A stretch of 12,881 nucleotides of DNA from positions 1-12,881 of the forward strand of contig JACDAZ010000036.1 of the NCBI GenBank assembly GCA_013695175.1. The letters run 5' to 3'. A program made the position numbers and the translations under genes. Shown here one piece after another: positions 1-6,903 of the stretch; the first letter of the stretch is position 1; the number at the start of each line of letters is the position of its first letter. The notes under the pieces were generated by a model. That model did not search any database. It saw only the letters and a program-made list of their open reading frames with translations, and was not told the DNA's origin. Source of the DNA: Flavisolibacter sp. (GTDB lineage: Bacteria; Bacteroidota; Bacteroidia; Chitinophagales; Chitinophagaceae).

Positions 1-1579
1 TGCCGGTGTTTTAGATCCTAAAAAACCTATACCTCCCACACCTTCTATTGATATTGAAGACATGGAAACAAGGCTGGTATTATTACCTGTTAAACCGGGT
101 AATTATGGTAAACCCAGTTCTGTAAAAGGCAAGATCATTTACCCTGCTTTTCCAAATACAGGTGTATCAGATGGAAAAACTATTCTAAGATTTTATGACA
201 TTGAAAAGCGTGAAGAAAAAACAATAATTGATGATGTAAATGCATATATGCTTTCTGCAGATGGAAAAAAAATTATGGTTAGAAGAGGAAGCTCTTTTGC
301 CATTATTAAACCAGAAGAAAATCAAAAATTTGAAAAGCCACTGCGTGTTTCTGAGATGCAGATGGTAGTAGACCCGGCACAGGAGTGGAAGCAAATATTT
401 ATGGACACATGGCGCCTGGAAAGAGATTATTTCTATGACCCCAACATGCATGGTGTGAACTGGAACCTGATGAAAGATCGTTATTTAAAAATGTTGGATG
501 GTGCTATGACACGCGAAGAAGTAAATGTTGTCTTGGGTGAATTAATTGGAGAACTCGATGCATCGCATACTTATAAAGGTGGCGGTGCAGAAGAAGAGGA
601 AATGAATAGCCCGGTAGGTTATCTTGGAATTGACTGGCAGGCAGAAGGAGATTTTTACAAGATCAAAAAAATTATTAAACCAGCATTATGGGATGCCGAA
701 GTAAGGTCTCCATTAGATGTAAGCGGATCAGACATTCGTGAAGGTCGTTATATACTTGCAGTTAATGGTATCCCTGTTACAACGTCAACAGAACCATTTG
801 CAGCTTTCCAGGGCCTGGCAGGAAAAACAATTGAATTAACATACAATACTACTGCTTCATTTAATGGTGCGAAAACTGTTATTGTAAAAACATTGAATGA
901 TGAATCAAGGCTTCGTCACCTTGCATGGATTGAAGAAAACAGGAAGAAAGTAGATAAGGCAACAAACGGAGAAGCAGGTTACATTTATGTTAGAAGCACA
1001 GGTGTTGATGGACAAAATGAATTGGTTCGTCAGTTTAATGCACAGTGGGATAAAAAAGCATTAATTATTGATGAAAGATTCAATGGTGGAGGACAAATTC
1101 CTGATCGTTTTATTGAAATGCTCAACAGAACTCCTCTTGCTTTTTGGGCTATACGTGATGGTGAAACATGGCCGTGGCCACCATTTGCACATTTTGGACC
1201 TAAAGTAATGCTGGTAAATGGCTGGAGTGGATCCGGCGGGGATGCTTTTCCTGATTATTTTAAGAAGAAGAATTTAGGTCCTGTTATTGGAACTAGAACA
1301 TGGGGTGGTTTAATTGGCATCAGTGGAGCACCACCATTAATAGATGGAGGAAGTATAACTGTACCTACATTCAGAATGTTTAATCCGGATGGTACCTGGT
1401 TTAAAGAAGGACATGGAGTAGAACCTGATATTCTTGTTCCGGAAGATCTTTCGGCTATGGCAAAAGGAATAGATCCTCAATTAGAAAGAGCCATTACTGA
1501 AATCAAAGACCTTATCAAAAAACAACCTTTTGTTCGCCCTGCAGTTCCTGCTTATGAAAAAAGGACACATCCATTTTAA
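1..1579 (+). CDS. Tricorn-like S41 serine protease, C-terminal part (5' end outside window)
   Basis: The frame is open to the left edge (first full codon at base 2), so the Met at base 62 is not a real start; the N-terminal beta-propeller region of such proteins would lie outside the window. Counting that Met as residue 1, a tricorn C1-type helical segment starts near residue 105 (QEWKQIF...RDYFYD), a PDZ-like domain spans about 183-275 (YLGIDW ... GRYILAVNGIPV), and the S41 protease core follows to about 480. All tricorn-type catalytic positions are visible: Ser168-His169 in ELDASHTY, the nucleophile Ser391 in NGWSGSGGD, and Glu454 in GVEPDI. Tricorn-family enzymes are large self-compartmentalising peptidases that cut peptides to short fragments; in Bacteroidota many copies are exported, but the signal region is not visible here. 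The gene is convergent with the PRC-barrel gene, and a terminator sits 14 bases past the stop. Confidence 0.93.
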   Translation, partial: AGVLDPKKPIPPTPSIDIEDMETRLVLLPVKPGNYGKPSSVKGKIIYPAFPNTGVSDGKTILRFYDIEKREEKTIIDDVNAYMLSADGKKIMVRRGSSFAIIKPEENQKFEKPLRVSEMQMVVDPAQEWKQIFMDTWRLERDYFYDPNMHGVNWNLMKDRYLKMLDGAMTREEVNVVLGELIGELDASHTYKGGGAEEEEMNSPVGYLGIDWQAEGDFYKIKKIIKPALWDAEVRSPLDVSGSDIREGRYILAVNGIPVTTSTEPFAAFQGLAGKTIELTYNTTASFNGAKTVIVKTLNDESRLRHLAWIEENRKKVDKATNGEAGYIYVRSTGVDGQNELVRQFNAQWDKKALIIDERFNGGGQIPDRFIEMLNRTPLAFWAIRDGETWPWPPFAHFGPKVMLVNGWSGSGGDAFPDYFKKKNLGPVIGTRTWGGLIGISGAPPLIDGGSITVPTFRMFNPDGTWFKEGHGVEPDILVPEDLSAMAKGIDPQLERAITEIKDLIKKQPFVRPAVPAYEKRTHPF

Positions 1580-1593
1580 TTATTAAAAGTCAT

Positions 1594-1625
1594 AAAAAAA
1601 CATCCGTCAAATGGCGGATGTTTTT
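1594..1625. terminator. Bidirectional rho-independent terminator
   Basis: A 7-bp perfect stem, acatccg / cggatgt, encloses an 8-base loop. It is flanked by an A-tract on the left and a T-tract on the right, so it can end transcription on both strands. It sits between the convergent S41 protease and PRC-barrel genes, where a shared terminator is expected. Confidence 0.88.
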
Positions 1626-1644
1626 AAATTTATCTATAGTATAA

Positions 1645-2349
1645 TTAATTATCTCTATCTTTTCTGCGTCTTAATTCTTCTTCATGCCTCAGGTTCTCTT
1701 CATTCCTTCTCCTGATCTCTTCCTCATCACGTAAATTTTGTTCACGCTGACGCTTATATAAATCAGTTTCATCTGTTGTATTTGATGCAGCCATATTTAA
1801 TTCATCACGCTGCCTGATGTGCTTATCGTCTTCATTGTAATCTCTATCCTTATTATTAGAAGATGAAGATTTTCTGCGGCGTTGCAGGTTTTCTTCATCA
1901 AAATGTTCATGCTCATAAAAATCATTTTCTACATCTACATCAGCTTCTTCAGCTGCATGTGAAGAATATTTCCTTCCAAATACGGTACTGATACTTCTTT
2001 CTGATTTTGGACCAAAGCCAGATTTATCATATTTAGGTAAAGCACGTAACTGAAAAGGTGTAACCTGGTGAAGGACTACATGATCATCTGCTTTATCCAG
2101 TTCTGCTAATCCAATAGGTACAACAACTGTTCTTTTTTCCAGCTCTAAATCTTTTACATCCAAAATATTTAATACCATGTAACGTACTTTGCGGGCACGG
2201 GAATCAAAAATCAATTCATCTACTTTACCAATTTTTCTTCCTTCTTCATCATATACATCCCACCCACGAATATCAGGTTGCCCGTCAGTGATTTCAAAAC
2301 CACTTCCTCTTAATTCCTGTAAACGTTTTGTTTTTTTATCTGAAGCCAT
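1645..2349 (-). CDS. PRC-barrel domain protein with charged C-terminal repeat tail
   Basis: 234 aa, no signal peptide or membrane segment. Residues about 20-100 match a PRC-barrel (GWDVYDEEGRKIGKVDELIFD, then a run ending VVVPIGLAEL and a DDHVVLHQV segment), a small beta-barrel found in the photosynthetic reaction-centre H subunit and RimM. Its function here cannot be named. From about residue 140 the protein becomes very hydrophilic: an acidic stretch, a serine/asparagine linker, then an Arg/Glu-rich tail ending in two 14-residue repeats. The start is the only sensible Met before the domain. The gene lies 57 bases downstream of the small membrane-protein gene on the same strand, so the two are likely co-transcribed. 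Stress- or envelope-related roles are common guesses for such pairs but nothing in the sequence proves one. Confidence 0.85.
   Translation of the reverse strand: MASDKKTKRLQELRGSGFEITDGQPDIRGWDVYDEEGRKIGKVDELIFDSRARKVRYMVLNILDVKDLELEKRTVVVPIGLAELDKADDHVVLHQVTPFQLRALPKYDKSGFGPKSERSISTVFGRKYSSHAAEEADVDVENDFYEHEHFDEENLQRRRKSSSSNNKDRDYNEDDKHIRQRDELNMAASNTTDETDLYKRQREQNLRDEEEIRRRNEENLRHEEELRRRKDRDN
1660..1743 (-). repeat. Two tandem 14-residue charged repeats in the PRC-barrel protein tail
   Basis: Residues 203-216 (EQNLRDEEEIRRRN) and 217-230 (EENLRHEEELRRRK) are adjacent copies that agree at 10 of 14 positions. The alternating Glu and Arg blocks favour a charged helix or coiled coil. The DNA copies have diverged, so this is a protein-level repeat rather than a recent duplication. 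Confidence 0.7.
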
Positions 2350-2406
2350 AATATATAGTTTATGAAGCCCTTGCTTCGGTTAAGAATTATGTGTCACCGC
2401 TTTTTT

Positions 2407-2607
2407 TTAACGGGGAACCGTTGTTGTATCCGCAACACCTGGCGAATACTGGTAAGTGGTATCATTGGTTACAGAATCCCTGTCATTAAAAACACCATCT
2501 GCATTCCTGTTAAAAACAAAATAAGCTATAGCCGCTAATATCAATAATGCTACTAAAATCCATGGCCATACTGGTTTTCTCTTTGGTTGTACTGTAAGCT
2601 CTGCCAT
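2407..2607 (-). CDS. Small single-pass membrane protein
   Basis: About 66 aa if started at MAELTVQPKRKP. A longer start at base 2643 adds 12 residues, but the shorter form gives the usual short cytoplasmic basic stretch before the membrane helix, so I prefer it. Layout: a basic N-terminus (PKRKP), one strongly hydrophobic helix at about residues 14-32 (WPWILVALLILAAIAYFVF), then a Thr/Asp-rich polar tail, probably extracytoplasmic. No family is recognised. It is the upstream gene of a likely two-gene unit with the PRC-barrel protein, which suggests a shared envelope or stress role; this is inference only. Confidence 0.72.
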   Translation of the reverse strand: MAELTVQPKRKPVWPWILVALLILAAIAYFVFNRNADGVFNDRDSVTNDTTYQYSPGVADTTTVPR

Positions 2608-2640
2608 AACAATAAAAATTTTATGAAAAATAGAATACAT

Positions 2641-2655
2641 CAACTATAAAAGTTG
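2641..2655. other. Small hairpin upstream of the membrane-protein gene
   Basis: CAACT-ATAAA-AGTTG is a perfect 5-bp inverted repeat about 34 bases upstream of the preferred start of the small membrane protein. It may be an operator half-site pair or a leader hairpin, or chance in AT-rich DNA. Confidence 0.25.
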
Positions 2656-2694
2656 TGCCACCGGCCTAAAGAACTTCATGCTGTAATTGAAAAT

Positions 2695-2723
2695 AAAAAG
2701 GCCACCGGTATAAAGTGACCTTT
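2695..2723 (-). terminator. Rho-independent terminator after the NTF2-like gene
   Basis: Read on the minus strand, AAAGGTCAC and GTGGCCTTT form a 9-bp stem with one G-U pair around a 9-base loop, directly followed by TTTTA. It lies about 33 bases past the stop of the minus-strand gene ending at 2756 and separates it from the membrane-protein/PRC-barrel pair. Confidence 0.75.
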
Positions 2724-2755
2724 GAACCATGTTGATTTTCCTATGGAGAAAGCAA

Positions 2756-3355
2756 CTATTGAGCAGTTGGCTTAGCCATATATTGCCGCATGAAATCTAT
2801 TTTACCATCTTTATTGATTCGCCATATTTCATGAATCATATTTGTTGTTGTAACACCAGTATTATTGGTAGCTGCTTCCCTTCCCCATATAGCTACCCAA
2901 TTTTCATTCCGATCAACACTGCGAAGTGGAATCCATGTTTCTACAGAACTTTTCATAGTGCTAAACATGTTTCTATATGTTTTCGACTCTTTCATAAAAT
3001 TATCTTTTCCACTTATTACCTGGCCATCCGGTAATTGTAAAAGAATGGTATCAGCAATCCAATCGTTTTGCATATCAATTTGATTATCATCCCACAACTT
3101 CCACATATCCAAAATAAGTTTTGCATGTTGTGGGTTACCGGGGACAAACTGAGATGAATATTCAGCAGTGTATGGATACATGATGTTACCGGCTCCAGGT
3201 CCTTCAACTTTTACTTTTACTTCTGTTCCGTCTGCTGATTCTGATTTTATTTTAACCTTATCATCTTTTTTCTTCACTTTAGTTTCCTGGGCAAAACTAT
3301 TTATACCAGAAAAAATAAATGCAAATGCTACTAATGAATAAAATAACTGTTTCAT
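2756..3355 (-). CDS. Secreted NTF2/SnoaL-like protein
   Basis: 199 aa with a clear signal peptide (residues 1-22, hydrophobic core LVAFAFIFSGINS, cleavage after SFA). A Lys/Asp/Glu-rich linker follows at about 23-52. Residues about 72-195 resemble a SnoaL/NTF2-like cone fold: an N-terminal helix with the pattern HAKLILDMWKLWDDN, a DWIADTILLQLPDGQVISGKD-type strand pair, a helix, then long strands (WVAIWGREA, IHEIWRINKDGKIDFMRQY). Such domains can be small enzymes or binding proteins; with no recognised catalytic set visible, the function is open. It appears to be a single-gene unit, with its own terminator downstream and a long intergenic region upstream. Confidence 0.75.
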   Translation of the reverse strand: MKQLFYSLVAFAFIFSGINSFAQETKVKKKDDKVKIKSESADGTEVKVKVEGPGAGNIMYPYTAEYSSQFVPGNPQHAKLILDMWKLWDDNQIDMQNDWIADTILLQLPDGQVISGKDNFMKESKTYRNMFSTMKSSVETWIPLRSVDRNENWVAIWGREAATNNTGVTTTNMIHEIWRINKDGKIDFMRQYMAKPTAQ

Positions 3356-3678
3356 ATTGTTGTTTTAGGTGTGAAAAAAGTAGAAGTTGACAAAAGGTGG
3401 ATCAAGATTCCAAAATGTTATTTCACGGGGTTTTATGGGAAATAAACAGAAAGCGATTAGTAAGTTAAGTCTATAATATAGATTACAAAAATAAATTCCC
3501 TTAGCATATGAGAATAAATTCAAACATTGATATGGTAAATTCTGAGAAGTTTAACCTAAATACTAAATTTTTGTTTCAGCCATCATAATAGAATGTTTTA
3601 ATTATTTAAAAGTCTTTGTTCTGCAACCCTGTATAAACGACATTTGCTGCTCCAAAAATCATTGAAAAACCACCAACC
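3356..3678. other. 323-base intergenic region between divergent genes
   Basis: No open frame of interest is seen. It separates the NTF2-like gene (minus) from the L,D-transpeptidase-like gene (plus) and must hold both promoters. Visible items are the promoter candidate at 3615-3646 and a 13-base AT-rich palindrome, TCTATA-A-TATAGA, at 3470-3482, which could be an operator. I could not identify a convincing promoter for the minus-strand gene. There is no tRNA-like or riboswitch-like structure by eye. Confidence 0.5.
3615..3646 (+). promoter_or_regulatory. Bacteroidota-type promoter for the L,D-transpeptidase-like gene
   Basis: TTTG at 3615-3618 (-33 element) is followed after exactly 20 bases by GACATTTG at 3639-3646, which matches the -7 consensus TAnnTTTG at five of six fixed positions. 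The spacing fits the known Bacteroidota primary-sigma promoter. The start codon is 32 bases downstream, giving a leader of about 25 bases. Confidence 0.55.
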
Positions 3679-4428
3679 ATGAAGAACAAGCTTTTTCCTG
3701 TTTTTATTATTGTATCTCTCGCCCTTACATCTTCTTTTTCTGCAAAAGCAAGAGTTACCAATGAAATAACCGCTTCTACTCTATCATCAATTTTTACCCC
3801 TGCAACTTTAAGTGAAGCCTTAAGTGAAGTGCTTTATGAAACATTAAATTTAGAAGAAGTAGGTTTAAACCGGAATGCTCTGGATTATGCTATTGCTGGA
3901 TATGAAAACCTTTTAAACCAGGGTTTGATTACAAATACACAATATCTTTCTATTGTTGATTTCAGCCAACCACTAAACAGCAAACGCTTCTACCTTTTAG
4001 ATGTCGAAAACCAGGAGTTAGTACTTCAAACTTATGTGATGCATGGCAAGAATAGCGGAAATGAAATTGCAGAACATTTTTCAAATAAAATCAATTCTTT
4101 ACAAAGCAGCCTTGGATTTTACATAACAAAGTATACCTATACAGGCAGCCGCGGCTATTCATTACGTTTAGCAGGATTAGAAAATAATTTTAATAGCAAT
4201 GCAGAAGCAAGAGGAGTAGTTGTACATGGATCAAATTTTATAAATGAAGAGCGGGCTACAAAAGGTAAAATTGAAAGAAGCCAGGGATGTCCTGCTATAC
4301 CACAGGCAGAAAATAAAAAAGTAATTAAACTTATAAAAGACGGTTCATTGGTGTTTATTTATCACCCATCCAAAGAATATTTACAAAAGTCTGCTATTTT
4401 AAATGCGATTGTACCTGAAATTATTTAA
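3679..4428 (+). CDS. Exported murein L,D-transpeptidase-like protein (YkuD_2 type)
   Basis: 249 aa. Signal peptide at residues 1-24 (cleavage near SAKA). After a helical linker, residues about 95-235 form an L,D-transpeptidase-like catalytic domain: VDFSQPLNSKRFYLLDVEN is the first strand pair, His183 is in VVVHGSN, and the probable catalytic Cys204 is in RSQGCPAIP. The His-x-Gly...Ser-x-Gly-Cys-Pro pattern is that of the YkuD_2 branch common in Bacteroidota. By family, such enzymes attack or form peptide bonds to the third residue of peptidoglycan stem peptides in the periplasm; some members only hydrolyse, so the exact reaction is uncertain. It has its own promoter and stands alone, convergent with the gene at 4472-5062. 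Confidence 0.88.
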   Translation: MKNKLFPVFIIVSLALTSSFSAKARVTNEITASTLSSIFTPATLSEALSEVLYETLNLEEVGLNRNALDYAIAGYENLLNQGLITNTQYLSIVDFSQPLNSKRFYLLDVENQELVLQTYVMHGKNSGNEIAEHFSNKINSLQSSLGFYITKYTYTGSRGYSLRLAGLENNFNSNAEARGVVVHGSNFINEERATKGKIERSQGCPAIPQAENKKVIKLIKDGSLVFIYHPSKEYLQKSAILNAIVPEII

Positions 4429-4471
4429 TAGAGAATTGGATTTTATTAGTGGATGAGATAAATAATTACTC

Positions 4472-5062
4472 TCAATAAAACCTGATAAATGTACTGTCAC
4501 TTAAAACGATACCGCTTTTCATTCTAAGATTTAAATAAAATACATGGGATCCCAAATTGGCTGTTGTATCCTCTAGTTTAAATTGCATTCTATTATATCC
4601 TAAAGCATCTTCGGTATTTAAGTGACTTATATAATCCTTCACAGGCTTGAAATTAAAGTCAGTACCGGTAAAACCATTAGGCACAGGACGTGCTAAAAAA
4701 TAATGTGTTATATCATCCCCTGAAAAATGTATATGGTTATAATCATTTTTAGTAGTAATTGTTATTGAAATAACTGAATCTTTTAAAATAGCGTTTGCAT
4801 GACAACTAAGAGCAAAAGCAGAATTAATACCTAAATTTTTCATGTTTAGAAATGCCACTTTCTCATGCTTAAAAAGAGACTGAAATCCATAATGTGATGC
4901 TTTTATGGAATCAACCAATAAAACAGAAGTATCATTTATGTTGAAACTAAGATTTTGAATATTTATATTAGCCCACTTATAATTATAATCAGCATCTCTA
5001 CAGCAGCTGATGCTAAACCTGCAAATAAATAGAATGAACAAGATGATTAATGCTTTTTGCAT
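4472..5062 (-). CDS. Exported protein of unknown function, possible lipoprotein
   Basis: 196 aa. Residues 1-19 form a hydrophobic export signal followed by a Cys-Cys pair (FSISCC, Cys20-Cys21), which resembles a lipobox but lacks the usual Leu at -3, so lipidation is possible rather than certain. The mature part is mostly predicted beta strand with alternating polar and hydrophobic residues (INIQNLSFNIND, SVISITITTKND, VFYLNLRMKSG, STFIRFY), suggesting a beta-sandwich envelope protein. No catalytic motif is visible and I do not recognise the family. It is divergent from the DoxX gene and convergent with the L,D-transpeptidase-like gene, so it is likely transcribed alone. Confidence 0.72.
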   Translation of the reverse strand: MQKALIILFILFICRFSISCCRDADYNYKWANINIQNLSFNINDTSVLLVDSIKASHYGFQSLFKHEKVAFLNMKNLGINSAFALSCHANAILKDSVISITITTKNDYNHIHFSGDDITHYFLARPVPNGFTGTDFNFKPVKDYISHLNTEDALGYNRMQFKLEDTTANLGSHVFYLNLRMKSGIVLSDSTFIRFY

Positions 5063-5120
5063 GCTGATAAAATACGTGTAAAATTCAAGTAAAAGGAACT
5101 TATTAATTTTTCGTAAATTT

Positions 5121-5132
5121 AAGAAGCTTCTT
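5121..5132. promoter_or_regulatory. Perfect 12-bp palindrome, candidate operator
   Basis: AAGAAGCTTCTT lies in the short gap between the divergent unknown-protein and DoxX genes, 21 bases before the DoxX start and next to a weak -7-like TAAATTTA (5114-5121). The location suits a repressor site, but the motif is unassigned and may be chance. Confidence 0.3.
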
Positions 5133-5153
5133 TATTTACTAAAAATATGCTAT

Positions 5154-5585
5154 ATGAATTTACTTCATCGTCTTGAGCATTGGGGTGATAATCACCATCC
5201 TTTATGGCTGGATTTTGTGCGTATAGCTCTTGGTATTTTTCTTTGTTTTAAAGGTTTTGAATTTTTACAAAACATGAGCTCACTAATGACTTTGGTAAAT
5301 GACAGTGTTAGTTTTGGCTCCTTTTCAATGATGCTACTGGGGCATTACATTGTATTTGCACATGTTGTTGGCGGCTTTTTATTGGTATTGGGGATATTGA
5401 CAAGGTTTGCCTGCATCATTCAAATTCCGATTTTAATGGGTGCAGTAGTGTTTCTTTCCAACCAAATGATGCAGCCCTACTCACAGCTGTTATTAACAAT
5501 ACTGGTACTGATACTGCTGATTGTTTTTTTAATAGTTGGCAATGGCCGTATTACAGCCAATTCCATCTTTGACAGAGATAAATAA
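5154..5585 (+). CDS. DoxX-family membrane protein
   Basis: 143 aa, four hydrophobic segments at about residues 20-38, 56-80, 84-103 and 110-130. The first helix carries the DoxX-like pattern FVRIALGIFLCFKGFEFL, the second has AHVVGGFLLVLGILTR, and a loop with a Gln precedes the third. DoxX proteins are small inner-membrane proteins; some relatives take part in quinone-linked or redox functions, but the specific role of this copy is unknown. The hotdog thioesterase gene starts 39 bases after its stop on the same strand, so they may be co-transcribed. Confidence 0.82.
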   Translation: MNLLHRLEHWGDNHHPLWLDFVRIALGIFLCFKGFEFLQNMSSLMTLVNDSVSFGSFSMMLLGHYIVFAHVVGGFLLVLGILTRFACIIQIPILMGAVVFLSNQMMQPYSQLLLTILVLILLIVFLIVGNGRITANSIFDRDK

Positions 5586-5624
5586 TTTTTATACTTAAGA
5601 AGATCATTCCTATTACTTTGCCAA

Positions 5625-6050
5625 ATGAAAATATGGTTTCAAGAATTAAAGCTGGAAGATGTGCAAAAAAGAGGCAAAGGCACTATGGTTGAACATTTGG
5701 GAATAGAGATTACCGGTCTCGGCGATGATTATCTTGAGGGCACTATGCCTGTTGATGAAAGAACCATTCAACCTATGGGAATATTGCATGGAGGTGCTTC
5801 TATAGCACTGGCAGAAACCCTGGGTAGCATTGCAGCTAATCTTGTTATTGATCCATCAAAAAAATATTGTGTAGGTCTGGATATTAACGGCAACCACATT
5901 AGAGCAGCAAGAAAAGGTAAAGTAACCGGCAAGGCTACACCGGTACACCTTGGATCATCAACACAAGTTTGGAATATTATTATAAAAAATGAAGATGATC
6001 AGTTAGTTTGTATCAGCAGGTTAACAATGGCTGTATTGGCAAAAAGATAA
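5625..6050 (+). CDS. Hotdog-fold acyl-CoA thioesterase (PaaI/YdiI-like)
   Basis: 141 aa, a full-length single hotdog domain. The diagnostic segment is QPMGILHGGASIALAETLGS: the HGG turn is at residues 55-57 and Glu64 is the probable catalytic base, as in the YdiI/EntH branch. Later strands (CVGLDINGNHIRAARKGKVTG, then STQVWNIII) also fit. By family it hydrolyses acyl- or aryl-CoA thioesters in the cytoplasm; the E. coli relative YdiI acts as 1,4-dihydroxy-2-naphthoyl-CoA hydrolase in menaquinone synthesis. A menaquinone role is attractive for a Bacteroidota cell but no other men genes are in the window, so the substrate is unproven. A TTACTTTG element (5613-5620) close to the start may be a -7 promoter box with a very short leader. 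Confidence 0.87.
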   Translation: MKIWFQELKLEDVQKRGKGTMVEHLGIEITGLGDDYLEGTMPVDERTIQPMGILHGGASIALAETLGSIAANLVIDPSKKYCVGLDINGNHIRAARKGKVTGKATPVHLGSSTQVWNIIIKNEDDQLVCISRLTMAVLAKR

Positions 6051-6276
6051 GTAACTCTTTACAACGGAGCGAAGTGACTTTACGAAATAAGTAAGTGAGT
6101 TATTTCTTCTTTCCATCTTCTTTTTTCTTATCCTCTTAATTTTTTCTTCACTATAATAACACATCAGCAAAAGAGCCGTTAACAGCTTATTCGTCATTTG
6201 CCAATACTCCTCCACTTTACTGGAATGATTAGCTTTTTGGATAAACAAATAGCTAAATTATTTAGTAAGGTTGTTG

Positions 6277-6284
6277 TAAATTTG
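6277..6284 (+). promoter_or_regulatory. Exact TAnnTTTG -7 element upstream of the Panacea gene
   Basis: TAAATTTG matches the Bacteroidota -7 consensus exactly and lies 23 bases before the GTG start at 6308. No TTTG -33 element is present at the expected spacing, so the promoter may be weak or depend on a regulator such as the antitoxin. Confidence 0.4.
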
Positions 6285-6307
6285 TTCTTTATTACTACAT
6301 TTAAGCT

Positions 6308-6901
6308 GTGATCAAACCAGAAGTCTATACAAAGAACCAGATAGAGAAACTGGGAAATACTTTAATTTTTTTAGCGGAGAGGCTGGAAAAGCCTTCTAAA
6401 ACTCATCTTTTAAAACTCATCTTCATCATTGAAGAAATTTCAATTAAGAAATTTGGAATTCCTTTTTTCAATCTACGATTCGACGTATGGAAACTTGGCC
6501 CTGTCTCTAAAGACTTATATGTAGAATTAACAGGGGAGCTAAATCTTTTAGAGCCATACATAATTAGGGAAGATGGCAACGACTCTACATTAGTGCGATC
6601 AAAAAAAGATTTTTCAGACGATGAATTTAATGATAATGAGCTTCATTTGTTGAGCGAAATAACTGAGAGATTTAAATATTGTACAGCTAACGAGCGTATA
6701 AATTTTACACACAAAAAGGACACGCCGTGGTACAATACAGCTTTAAAACATGGAGTGTTGGAAGTTTTAGAGTCGGGTAAATTGAATGTAACCAATATAG
6801 AGATTAATTTAGCCGAAGTCATAGCCGAAGATGAAATAAAAACTGCCCTATATAATAGCCACAAAGACTTCCTAGCCCAATCTAGTAGTTTAAAATCTTA
6901 A
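6308..6901 (+). CDS. Panacea-domain (DUF4065) antitoxin-like protein
   Basis: 197 aa, GTG start. Residues about 10-150 match the Panacea/SocA-like layout: an N-terminal helix (NQIEKLGNTLIFLAERL), a helix with the signature KLIFIIEEISIKKFG, the conserved turn VWKLGPVSKDLYVEL at 60-74 (typical GPV motif), then a Ser/Asp-rich segment, the helix ELHLLSEITERF and the conserved tail TPWYNTAL. This domain is known as an adaptable antitoxin that neutralises varied toxins encoded next to it. Here a partner-like frame begins 3 bases after the stop, in the usual antitoxin-first order. The last ~45 residues are acidic and less typical. The fold call is firm; the antitoxin role is inferred from family and context. 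Confidence 0.85.
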   Translation: MIKPEVYTKNQIEKLGNTLIFLAERLEKPSKTHLLKLIFIIEEISIKKFGIPFFNLRFDVWKLGPVSKDLYVELTGELNLLEPYIIREDGNDSTLVRSKKDFSDDEFNDNELHLLSEITERFKYCTANERINFTHKKDTPWYNTALKHGVLEVLESGKLNVTNIEINLAEVIAEDEIKTALYNSHKDFLAQSSSLKS

Positions 6902-6903
6902 TC

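Noticed and set aside
2364..2377. Hairpin GAAGC-CCTT-GCTTC between the small membrane gene and the PRC-barrel gene
   Set aside because: Only 5 bp and no adjacent T-run on the minus strand; it would not end transcription, and the genes look co-transcribed.
6084..6106. Hairpin GAAATAA-N9-TTATTTC after the thioesterase gene as a terminator
   Set aside because: The stem is almost entirely A-T and the following T-tract is interrupted by C; too weak to call.
6021..6248. Minus-strand open frame of 75 codons overlapping the thioesterase gene end
   Set aside because: It overlaps a confident gene in the opposite strand, is low-complexity Lys/Arg/Ser-rich, and shows no motif; most likely fortuitous.
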